DNA from: Sulfurovum sp.
Lineage (GTDB): Bacteria; Campylobacterota; Campylobacteria; Campylobacterales; Sulfurovaceae
NCBI GenBank assembly: GCA_020719895.1
Contig: DYPM01000109.1
Location: 1 to 5,703, forward strand
Length of the DNA stretch: 5,703 nucleotides
Reading direction: 5' to 3'
The notes under the pieces are model-generated. The model searched no databases, was not told where the DNA came from, and worked only from the letters and a program-made list of their open reading frames with translations. Shown here in pieces: positions 1 to 5,703 of this stretch; position 1 is the stretch's first letter, and every line of letters starts with the position of its first letter. The position numbers were made by a program, and so were the translations under genes.

Positions 1-2113
1 AAACCCTCAAAGCGATATGGTAAGCTACAAAGCTTAGTATCCATGCGGTGGCGGTAGTCATGATGAAGAGATAAGAGAGGTATTTCCATCCGCCTGCTTC
101 TTTGGCAAATACCATTGAGGCGGCAAGACATGGTAAATAGATCATCACAAAAACGATAAACGCCATTCCAGAGGCGAACGGAATATGTGTGCGAATCTGA
201 GAGATGAGTCCTTCATCGTCCACATCCACTTCATCGCCGAGCGAGTAGAGTACACCAAGCGTAGAGACTACGACCTCTTTGGCAGCAAGTCCTGTCTCAA
301 GAGCAACCGCCATACGCCAATCAAATCCCAAAGGTTCAAAAAACGGAGCCGATGCGTGACCGACCATTCCCAAATAGCTTTTTTCAAGAAGTGTCATTTG
401 GAGTTCGTTGTTGTATTTGGTTTTCTCTGTTTGGTTTTGGGTCTGTTCGATTTTGACGGCGTAGGTAGCTTCGATATCGGGATATTTGGGATAGTTTCCT
501 GCAAACCAAATAATTACCGACGCAGCAAGGATAAATGTCCCTGCTTTTTTGAGATAACTCACCGCTTGACCATAAACGGTGTGCCAAATGAGTTTGGCTG
601 ATGGTGTACGGTATTTTGGCATCTCCATTACGAAAGGTTCGTCTTCTCCTTTGAAAACAAAGAGTTTAAGAATCTTAGCCATCACAAGTCCCAGCAACGC
701 ACCTGAAATATAGATCACAAACAAGATATTCCCCGCATTTTGTTCGCCAAAAAACGCTCCCGCAAATAGCACATAAATTGGCAATCTCGCACCACAACTC
801 ATAAATCCAATCACAAACAGAGTGATCAATCTGTCTTTTTCATTTTTGAGTGTGCGTGCTGCCATATACGCAGGCACAGAACATCCAAATCCTGTCACAA
901 GCGGAATAAAACTTTTGCCATGCAGTCCAAATTTATGAAAAAATCCATCAAGCAAAAACGCCACGCGACTCATATATCCCGTCGTCTCAAGAAGAGCAAT
1001 TCCTAAAAACAAAATAATAATATTGGGCAAAAACAGCACTACAGCACCGACTCCAGCGATGATTCCATCGGCGATTAGTGAGCTAAGTTCGTTTTCTCCA
1101 ATGCTATTTTTGACGTGATCTCCCATCCAACCAAAAACAGCATCAATCATATCCATCGGTATTGAGCCAAGTTCAAATGTAAGCTGAAACAATCCCCACA
1201 TAAAAAAGAGAAAAAGAGGAATTCCGAGGAATTTATTGATCAGCAAATTGTCTATCTTTTGGGTGAAGTTTTTTGCTCTCATGCTTTTAGTAGAGATCAC
1301 CTCCATCTTTGCACCTTTAGCAAAAGCAAAATGTTCATCTTCAAAAATCTCTTTGATGTCTTTGGTGTTGTGGTGAAGATAGAGATGCTGTAAAGCTTCT
1401 CTTATTACAGGCAAAAACTCAATCCATATCGGCTCTTCATGCATTCTTTTGTAGGTCTCTTTGTCTTCTTGAAGAAGCATAATCGCAAGATAGCGATAGG
1501 GAAGAGTGGAGTTGTATTTTCTCTCTTGAAAAAAAGTGATGATATGCTCTATCTCCTCTTCGATGGGATTGGAGTAGATCACTTTTGCGGTGGACTCTTT
1601 TTGGTGATATGTGGTGACAATCGCCTCTTTGAGTGCTTCGATTCCCTCTTTTGTAGTAGCTGATGTTTTGATACACGCGACACCAAGAATCACTGAAAGC
1701 CGTTTTTCGTCTATCTCTATCCCTTCGCTTTTTGCCTCATCGCTCATATTGAGTGCGACGATCACTTTTTTGCCTGTCTCAAGTAGCTGTGTGGTGAAAA
1801 GAAGGTTTCTTTGTAGATTGGTTGAATCGACAACATTAATAATCAAATCGTAATCATCGCTTTGCAAAAAACTTTTGGTGACTCTCTCTTCGATTGTGTA
1901 TTCAGTCAATGAATAAGCCCCTGGAAGATCAATAATGTGTGCTTCATAATTTTGGCACGCATTCTCGTCATAAATAGTAAAAACAATCTCCATTTTGTCC
2001 ACCGTCACACCTGAGAAGTTTCCAACTTTGAGTTTGGCATTGGAGATGGCGTTGATAAGCGAGGATTTTCCCACATTGGGTTGACCTGCCAATGCAATGG
2101 TAATTTTTTCCAC
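1..2113 (-). CDS. feoB: FeoB ferrous iron transporter, C-terminal end cut by the window edge
   Basis: This is the inner-membrane Fe(II) permease with an N-terminal cytosolic G domain. I translated the minus strand by hand and found 704 uninterrupted codons that run off the left edge. G-protein motifs are G1 GQPNVGKS (residues 10-17), a G2 Thr at 37, G3 DLPG (62-65), G4 NMSD (122-125) and G5 SA (151-152). A linker helical region follows to about 290, and the membrane part starts near residue 295. Gate-type motifs are GFGCSVP (Cys411), MSCGARLP (Cys440), AAKEVVVSTL (Glu613) and YLPC (Cys662). FeoB proteins are often about 640-770 residues, so only a few residues are probably missing. The GTG start is chosen because AAGGA lies 6 nt upstream and the G1 motif follows at the usual distance. 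It lies 20 bp after the sulfurylase-like gene with no room for its own promoter or a feoA, so it is probably co-transcribed. No Fur-type box is visible in that gap. Confidence 0.96.
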   Translation of the reverse strand, partial: MEKITIALAGQPNVGKSSLINAISNAKLKVGNFSGVTVDKMEIVFTIYDENACQNYEAHIIDLPGAYSLTEYTIEERVTKSFLQSDDYDLIINVVDSTNLQRNLLFTTQLLETGKKVIVALNMSDEAKSEGIEIDEKRLSVILGVACIKTSATTKEGIEALKEAIVTTYHQKESTAKVIYSNPIEEEIEHIITFFQERKYNSTLPYRYLAIMLLQEDKETYKRMHEEPIWIEFLPVIREALQHLYLHHNTKDIKEIFEDEHFAFAKGAKMEVISTKSMRAKNFTQKIDNLLINKFLGIPLFLFFMWGLFQLTFELGSIPMDMIDAVFGWMGDHVKNSIGENELSSLIADGIIAGVGAVVLFLPNIIILFLGIALLETTGYMSRVAFLLDGFFHKFGLHGKSFIPLVTGFGCSVPAYMAARTLKNEKDRLITLFVIGFMSCGARLPIYVLFAGAFFGEQNAGNILFVIYISGALLGLVMAKILKLFVFKGEDEPFVMEMPKYRTPSAKLIWHTVYGQAVSYLKKAGTFILAASVIIWFAGNYPKYPDIEATYAVKIEQTQNQTEKTKYNNELQMTLLEKSYLGMVGHASAPFFEPLGFDWRMAVALETGLAAKEVVVSTLGVLYSLGDEVDVDDEGLISQIRTHIPFASGMAFIVFVMIYLPCLAASMVFAKEAGGWKYLSYLFIMTTATAWILSFVAYHIALRV

Positions 2114-2119
2114 AATAGT

Positions 2120-2124
2120 TCCTT
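2120..2124 (-). promoter_or_regulatory. Ribosome binding site of feoB
   Basis: On the minus strand AAGGA sits 6 nt before the GTG at 2113-2111. It supports this GTG as the feoB start. An overlapping TTG (2115-2113) is in another frame. Confidence 0.75.
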
Positions 2125-2133
2125 TTTGGATTG

Positions 2134-3324
2134 TTACGTCAGTGATGAGGTTTGATAGAGTTCGATGAGTTTTTTATAGAACTGCTCTTCGCTTTGTTGC
2201 TCAAGTAGCCCTGTCCCAGGCATAAGTGCGTAGTGAAGCTCTTGCAGGTTTGTAAATCGATTTGGAAATAGGGCGGCTAAAATATTTGCAGAGACCTCTT
2301 TGCGTACCAAAATAGGAGGCGGAATAAGACCTGCTTGAATCAGTTTTAAAATAGAGTCAGAGTAGTAATGTACATGATGATGTTGGCCATGAGGGCAAGT
2401 GGTGGTGCTTACAAGTGTTTTGCAGATATCGCAATAGACATACTCATCGATGGTTTTTATCTCTATATCGATGTTTTTGCAATGGTCAAAGATGGTATTG
2501 AGACGATTTTTGTCATAGTAGAGTCCGAGTCCAGCGTGATTTTTTCCCACAACCAACTGTTTGCATCCGTAGTTTTTTGCCAACAGTGCATCAAGGATGA
2601 GTTCATTAAACCCTGCAAAAATGTAGGTGTTTTCAAACGGCAATATCACAACTTTGTTGCGTGGAAGATAGTGATCAACAAATCTCGATAAAGCGTTATA
2701 GCGAATCTCATAGCTGAGTCCATCATTAGTAAAAGGTTTAAGCAAAAAGATAATCAAAAGATCATTTTCGCTGATGGTTTGGCGAATCATTCTTTCATGT
2801 GCACGGTTGAGTGGATTGGCCGCAATCATCATCGCACTTATTTTTTTGGAATTGGTTTTGTTGATGATATGTTGGATGCGTTTGATGTTCTCTTCTATTG
2901 GTGGGTATGTGACGCGATACTCTCCGCATACTGCAATTGTGCCTAATCTTGCAAGCGTGTGTTTGACTCCTGGATGGTAAGGATCAGAAGTGCCAAAGAT
3001 AAGTTGAAGCCTTTCTAATGGATCTATATCAAAAGTCTCATCTACGATAAGTTCTCCTGCGATTTCGGCTTGATTGATGAGATTGACTCTGTCTCCCTTT
3101 TTGAGCGTTTGGAGTATTTCATGATTTTGTTTCCCTTTTGGAGCCAAAATAAATGAAAAAGGAAACGGAATCCCTCGATAATAGTGTGTGTTGTCTACCT
3201 CTTTTGACTCTTTGGCATTCATCAGTTTTGTCACTGGAGCAATAAGTCCGTGTTGGACTAATGCGAGCGTGGAGAGTGCTTCGGTGTCGATGTAGAGTGA
3301 TTTATTTGTTTTTAAAGAGTCCAT
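2134..3324 (-). CDS. Sulfate adenylyltransferase-like protein with a degenerate active site (Cj1609-type)
   Basis: The protein has 396 residues and the layout of prokaryotic ATP sulfurylases: an N-terminal PUA-like part, the family segment FGTSDPYHPGV (110-120), then the catalytic nucleotidyltransferase-fold domain. NYGCKQLVVGKNHAG (251-265) matches the family segment NYG-THFIVGRDHAG. C298-x2-C301-x8-C310-P-H is the metal-type motif of bacterial/archaeal forms, and IPPP (334-337) and RKEV (341-344) match the usual C-terminal end. The active site is eroded: the canonical QTRNPxHxxH reads IAANPLNRAHE (167-177), so Gln, Arg and the first His of the HxxH are replaced, with His176 kept. MRYAGPREA reads YIFAGFNEL (234-242), and GRDHAG reads GKNHAG. 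ATP + sulfate to APS + PPi is the family reaction, but these losses make that activity doubtful. It overlaps the regulator gene by 23 bp and has GGAG 13 nt upstream of its ATG, which is weak spacing and suggests translational coupling. No APS reductase, PAPS reductase or kinase gene is nearby. I leave the symbol empty because calling it sat would imply an activity that the residues do not support. Confidence 0.88.
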   Translation of the reverse strand: MDSLKTNKSLYIDTEALSTLALVQHGLIAPVTKLMNAKESKEVDNTHYYRGIPFPFSFILAPKGKQNHEILQTLKKGDRVNLINQAEIAGELIVDETFDIDPLERLQLIFGTSDPYHPGVKHTLARLGTIAVCGEYRVTYPPIEENIKRIQHIINKTNSKKISAMMIAANPLNRAHERMIRQTISENDLLIIFLLKPFTNDGLSYEIRYNALSRFVDHYLPRNKVVILPFENTYIFAGFNELILDALLAKNYGCKQLVVGKNHAGLGLYYDKNRLNTIFDHCKNIDIEIKTIDEYVYCDICKTLVSTTTCPHGQHHHVHYYSDSILKLIQAGLIPPPILVRKEVSANILAALFPNRFTNLQELHYALMPGTGLLEQQSEEQFYKKLIELYQTSSLT

Positions 3325-4183
3325 ATTTTTTTCTTTTCTCCCAAAGGCTTTTACGTGAAATACCCAATTTTTTGGAAAGTTCGGTATCGGGGAATTTGTA
3401 TTGAAAGTGATTGACGATAAATCTCACATAATCATCGATAGTGAGTATATCGTTGTGATCATAGAGTTTATCGTTTGTCGTAAGCAAGATAGTCGGATAT
3501 GTGGTTTCGATAGGATTTGCACACGAGAGGACAAAATCTCTTCCCTTGAGTCTCTCAAAGAGCTGGTCAAGTTCGTTTTTTTTGAGCTGATCTACTTCGG
3601 CGATATAGAGTAGTGCTTCTTTGTCGGCATTGAGAATCTTCTGCTCCCAATCGGGCATATCAGGAGAGATAAAAAGAAGCAAGAGTTGTCTCTCTTTAGC
3701 AAATCGAAGGACTACTTTATCGGCAAGTTTTTGGTAATTTGTCTCGATCACAACAGGAACAGATGCAAGTGTCTCACTTGAATCACTATGAATCTCTTGA
3801 AACATATAATCAATATACTCTTGATAAAAAAGAGTCCGTTTTTTGAGATGTTGATACTCTTGAAAGTGGCGGATTTTGCGGAGTAGCTCTTCTATCATAA
3901 AAGGTTTGACAATATAATCTTTTGCTCCCAACTTGAGAGGTTCGCTCACCGTGTCATTGTTGATATAAGCGACCATCAAAATGACAATTTTGTCTTTAAA
4001 CTTTCGTATCAATGGAGAAGTGCTTTGTCCAGGTAAACTTGTGGACAATAGATATACATCCCCATAAGCTTCCATCGCTTCTTTGACTGAACTATAAATA
4101 TCAGTTTCAAAGCCTGTCTCTGAAAGTTTAGAGGCGATACTTTGTGCAAGGTAGAGTTCGTTTTCTACAATAATAATTTTCAT
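3302..4183 (-). CDS. cemR: Atypical (phosphoacceptor-less) response regulator of the HP1021/CemR type
   Basis: This is a 293-residue cytosolic DNA-binding regulator. Residues 1-107 form a receiver-like domain (IIIVENELYLAQS at the start, GAKDYIVKPF at 86-95 with the conserved Lys93). The phosphoacceptor Asp is replaced: the segment reads LLSTSLPG with Ser47, and the acidic pair of beta-1 is ENE (7-9). Residues about 140-260 contain ALLYIAEVDQL (190-200) followed by FVLSCANP (217-224). These resemble the Walker B and sensor I segments of NtrC-type AAA+ domains, but no Walker A or GAFTGA loop is visible. Residues 263-290 (ELSKKLGISRKSLWEKRKKYG) look like a Fis/NtrC-type helix-turn-helix. The start is the ATG at 4183: it overlaps the ispDF stop as ATGA, has GGAG 5 nt upstream, and opens directly into the receiver beta-1. 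HP1021 of Helicobacter pylori and Cj1608/CemR of Campylobacter are known as orphan regulators of redox, energy metabolism and replication control. Orthology rests on domain features plus gene order, so the symbol is tentative. Only one Cys (221) is present. Confidence 0.9.
   Translation of the reverse strand: MKIIIVENELYLAQSIASKLSETGFETDIYSSVKEAMEAYGDVYLLSTSLPGQSTSPLIRKFKDKIVILMVAYINNDTVSEPLKLGAKDYIVKPFMIEELLRKIRHFQEYQHLKKRTLFYQEYIDYMFQEIHSDSSETLASVPVVIETNYQKLADKVVLRFAKERQLLLLFISPDMPDWEQKILNADKEALLYIAEVDQLKKNELDQLFERLKGRDFVLSCANPIETTYPTILLTTNDKLYDHNDILTIDDYVRFIVNHFQYKFPDTELSKKLGISRKSLWEKRKKYGLFKNK
4180..4183 (-). other. ATGA stop/start overlap between ispDF and the regulator gene
   Basis: The TGA stop of ispDF (4182-4180) and the ATG of the regulator (4183-4181) share bases. 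With GGAG 5 nt upstream inside ispDF, this is the usual arrangement for reinitiation or translational coupling. Confidence 0.85.
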
Positions 4184-5334
4184 ACAATCTCCACTGTTTG
4201 CATCAAACGATTGAGGTTTTGTTGCCAATCGTAATATCCAAGTGTGGCTACAGCATGGACTGTCACGCCCTCTTTGCGTCCGATAAATCCAAGATTTTCA
4301 GAAGTGGTCGCTTTGATATTGACAAAATTTGCTTTGATTTGAAGGAGTGAAGCAAGAGAGCGTCGCATCTTCTCTTTGTAAGGCATTAATTTTGGGACTT
4401 GTGCCACGATTGTCATATCGACATTGTGAATCACAAATCCAAACGATGTGATACGTTTGAGTGTATCAGCAAGGAGCAGTGTAGAGTCGATTTTTGCGTA
4501 ACGCTGATCACTATCAGGATAAAGTTCTCCAATATCTCCCATTCCAGCTGCACCAAGAAGTGCATCAATCAACGCATGGATAGCAACATCGCCATCGCTA
4601 TGTGCTTGAAATCCATAAGGCACATCAATTTTAACACCACACAACACCATTGCTTTTTGCTCTTCAAATGCGTGCGTATCAAGACCAAATCCTACAAAGT
4701 GACGCGAAACAGGCGGACGAAGACAAGGAAGTTTATTGAGGTCTTCGATTTTGGTGAGTTTGTGTGCAGTAGCCGAACCGTCCACAAAAGTCACTTTTTC
4801 TCCCAAAGAAGCAATCGCCGAACTCTCATCGGTAAAGATGATTTTAGTCTGGAGTGCTTTTTTGAGTGTCTCTGTTTTGCTAAGTTGTGGTGTTTGTATC
4901 GCTCTTACTTTTTGACGATCTATAGGAGCATCATCAAGATAAAGCGTATCGACTGCCATAAGAGCAGGAACGATACAAGCACCTTGCTCTTTGGCGTCCA
5001 AAATACGTCTTACCATTGCTTTGTCGATACAGCAACGAGCAATATCTGAAACCAACACATATGGTGTTTGTACTTCTGCAATTGCATTTGAAAGCGACTC
5101 TTGACGACTCTCTCCACCTTCTACATATGCATAATCGGCAAAACGTGACATTAGTGCAATCTCTTGTGCTGTAGAAACAATTATAATTTGAGTAAAACCA
5201 AAGCAACTCTCAAAATCTTTAGCGACTTTTAACCATAATGGACTATCACCACTATAGAGCCACTGCTTTTTTATAGGAGCATTAAACCGTGATGAGTTTC
5301 CCGCTCCTAATAGTATCAGAGTAATATCCTGCAC
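4180..5334 (-). CDS. ispDF: Bifunctional IspD-IspF enzyme of the MEP isoprenoid pathway
   Basis: This 384-residue cytosolic fusion catalyses two MEP-pathway steps: CTP-dependent cytidylyl transfer to 2-C-methyl-D-erythritol 4-phosphate (IspD), and cyclisation to 2-C-methyl-D-erythritol 2,4-cyclodiphosphate (IspF). The IspD half (about 1-205) shows LGAGNSSRF with Arg16 and Lys23 of the CTP-binding loop, GGESRQESL (73-81), VSDIAR with Asp97, IQTPQ (146-150) and HKLT with Lys192. The IspF half (about 210-366) shows GFGLDTH (Asp219, His221), HSDGDVAIH (245-253, third metal ligand His253), GDIGELYPDSD, and KATTSENLGFIGRKEG (341-356). About 18 extra residues follow the usual IspF end. The fusion is characteristic of Campylobacterota and also occurs in some alphaproteobacteria. 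The start is GTG: GGAG lies 8 nt upstream, IspD beta-1 follows at once, and an in-frame stop lies eight codons further up (5356-5358). It is the first gene of the operon, and its stop overlaps the next start. Confidence 0.97.
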   Translation of the reverse strand: MQDITLILLGAGNSSRFNAPIKKQWLYSGDSPLWLKVAKDFESCFGFTQIIIVSTAQEIALMSRFADYAYVEGGESRQESLSNAIAEVQTPYVLVSDIARCCIDKAMVRRILDAKEQGACIVPALMAVDTLYLDDAPIDRQKVRAIQTPQLSKTETLKKALQTKIIFTDESSAIASLGEKVTFVDGSATAHKLTKIEDLNKLPCLRPPVSRHFVGFGLDTHAFEEQKAMVLCGVKIDVPYGFQAHSDGDVAIHALIDALLGAAGMGDIGELYPDSDQRYAKIDSTLLLADTLKRITSFGFVIHNVDMTIVAQVPKLMPYKEKMRRSLASLLQIKANFVNIKATTSENLGFIGRKEGVTVHAVATLGYYDWQQNLNRLMQTVEIV

Positions 5335-5342
5335 TTCTTTAT

Positions 5343-5346
5343 CTCC
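5343..5346 (-). promoter_or_regulatory. Ribosome binding site of ispDF
   Basis: GGAG lies 8 nt before the GTG at 5334-5332. It decides for this GTG. The nearby ATG at 5349-5347 is out of frame with IspD. Confidence 0.75.
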
Positions 5347-5365
5347 ATAATTAGACTACGCTTAA

Positions 5366-5374
5366 ATACTATCA
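5366..5374 (-). promoter_or_regulatory. Weak alternative extended -10 close to ispDF
   Basis: The minus strand reads TGATAGTAT, i.e. TGn plus TAGTAT (4 of 6 matches to TATAAT), about 32 bp before the GTG start. It would give a short leader. There is no -35 at normal spacing, so this is weaker than the upstream TATAAT. Confidence 0.22.
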
Positions 5375-5554
5375 TTTTAAAACATCAACGAGTGAGGTTT
5401 TTATCTTGCCATGAACTTTTGTCTGCTTGAAGGAGTGTTGCGACAGTTGATTGAACCATTCAAGGGTCTCGATTGATTAAATGTCCCTTTTTTCATACAA
5501 TTGATGCTTTAATCCTCTTTCTAATCTGTAAAAGCAATAGATACACTTTCAAGC

Positions 5555-5584
5555 CGATACATCATTCATAAAAAATATGTATCG
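5555..5584. repeat. Perfect 8-bp inverted repeat CGATACAT / ATGTATCG
   Basis: The arms are at 5555-5562 and 5577-5584 with a 14-nt AT-rich spacer. Relative to the candidate start near 5590 it lies in the first part of the leader, so it could be an operator or an RNA hairpin. No T run follows, so it is not a standard terminator. Confidence 0.55.
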
Positions 5585-5596
5585 AAACGTAACGTT

Positions 5597-5602
5597 ATTA
5601 TA
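5597..5602 (-). promoter_or_regulatory. Candidate -10 box of the ispDF operon promoter
   Basis: The minus strand reads GAGTATATAATAACG, a perfect TATAAT. No good -35 hexamer lies 16-18 bp upstream. Campylobacterota promoters are known to rely on the -10 box and on AT-rich upstream DNA rather than a -35, which fits. If it is used, transcription would start near 5590, giving a leader of about 255 nt before ispDF. Confidence 0.5.
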
Positions 5603-5643
5603 TACTCGCAGAGCTTGAATCATTCTGCAATTTAAGAGTATAT
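5600..5643. repeat. Two-part interrupted inverted repeat overlapping the candidate promoter
   Basis: The outer arms are ATATACTC (5600-5607) and GAGTATAT (5636-5643), a perfect 8-bp match. Directly inside are GCAGA (5608-5612) and TCTGC (5624-5628), a further 5 bp, with an 11-nt loop and a 7-nt one-sided bulge (5629-5635). The left arm covers part of the TATAAT box and the right arm lies about 35-45 bp upstream of it. It could be an operator. The AT-rich context makes chance partly possible, though the GCAGA/TCTGC pair is not AT-only. Confidence 0.5.
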
Positions 5644-5690
5644 TTCTCCTAAATATATTCTATATTCAATAAAGTTTAAGATTTCATTGG

Positions 5691-5696
5691 TATAAA
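5691..5696 (+). promoter_or_regulatory. Candidate extended -10 on the plus strand at the right edge
   Basis: TGG directly before TATAAA (TGG at 5688-5690) forms an extended -10 pattern pointing out of the window. It would suit a divergent gene to the right. No start codon or -35 is visible to back it. Confidence 0.22.
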
Positions 5697-5703
5697 TATT
5701 TTA

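Larger units (their letters stand above)
5335..5703. other. AT-rich intergenic region upstream of the ispDF operon, no convincing gene
   Basis: These 369 bp contain no credible gene. G+C counted by hand is about 23% in 5561-5703 and about 43% in 5411-5470. The AT-rich part has a perfect TATAAT on the minus strand, two interrupted inverted repeats, three TGTATC hexamers and a tandem TATATTC pair (5654-5667). I see no tRNA, no terminator-like hairpin followed by a T run, and no insertion-sequence end. A gene pointing away on the plus strand may begin beyond the right edge. Confidence 0.7.

Noticed and set aside
185..601. 138-codon plus-strand open frame opposite feoB
   Set aside because: It lies over the conserved FeoB C-terminal membrane region, and its product shows no recognisable motif.
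1..2113. Possible frameshift or internal stop in feoB
   Set aside because: A base-by-base reading of the minus strand gave one continuous frame with all G motifs and gate motifs in order.
4184..4228. Longer N-terminus for the response regulator (15 extra codons)
   Set aside because: It lies wholly within the ispDF end, adds residues before receiver beta-1 that the family does not have, and the ATG at 4183 has its own Shine-Dalgarno.
4399..5049. 216-codon open frame on the plus strand inside ispDF
   Set aside because: It is antisense to the well-supported IspDF coding region, its product is rich in Cys, Arg and Lys without any motif, and it has no convincing ribosome binding site.
5411..5476. 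Short plus-strand frame starting MNFCLLEGVLRQ
   Set aside because: It has only 21 codons, a poorly spaced GAGG and no family match. It is probably a chance frame.
5401..5496. 31-codon minus-strand frame starting ATGAAAAAAGGG
   Set aside because: Its purine-rich AGAGG is about 18 nt from the ATG, and the product has no hydrophobic core or known motif. It overlaps the other short open frame, so neither can be claimed as a gene.
5555..5584. Rho-independent terminator
   Set aside because: The hairpin arms are AT-rich, the loop is 14 nt, and no T run follows on either strand.

Overview
The window looks like chromosomal DNA of a Campylobacterota (epsilonproteobacterial) species. Three things point there: a fused IspD-IspF enzyme, a phosphorylation-site-less response regulator of the HP1021/CemR type directly behind it, and a sulfate-adenylyltransferase-like gene directly behind that. 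From memory, this is the order of the Campylobacter jejuni Cj1607-Cj1608-Cj1609 neighbourhood. Genus cannot be fixed from the sequence alone.

All four genes lie on the minus strand and are read from the right end towards the left. At the right, 5335-5703 is an AT-rich stretch without a convincing gene. It holds a perfect TATAAT box, two interrupted inverted repeats and a cluster of TGTATC hexamers, so it is probably the control region. Next come ispDF (5334-4180, GTG start), the atypical response regulator (4183-3302, joined to ispDF by an ATGA overlap), the degenerate ATP-sulfurylase-like gene (3324-2134, overlapping the regulator by 23 bp), and feoB (2113 to beyond position 1, GTG start, 20 bp after the sulfurylase-like stop). 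The spacing implies one operon with translational coupling between the first three genes.

Functionally the operon mixes isoprenoid-precursor synthesis (MEP pathway), a global-type regulator, a nucleotidyltransferase-fold protein of unknown activity, and Fe(II) uptake. The least explained part is the regulator/sulfurylase-like pair. The regulator has Ser where the phosphoacceptor Asp should be, and a middle region resembling a decayed NtrC AAA+ domain. The sulfurylase-like protein keeps the overall family layout and a CxxC-x8-C metal-type motif but has lost several signature active-site residues. Both look like former enzymes or switches kept for another job, with genes that overlap each other. 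FeoB is intact as far as it is visible and lacks probably only its last residues.
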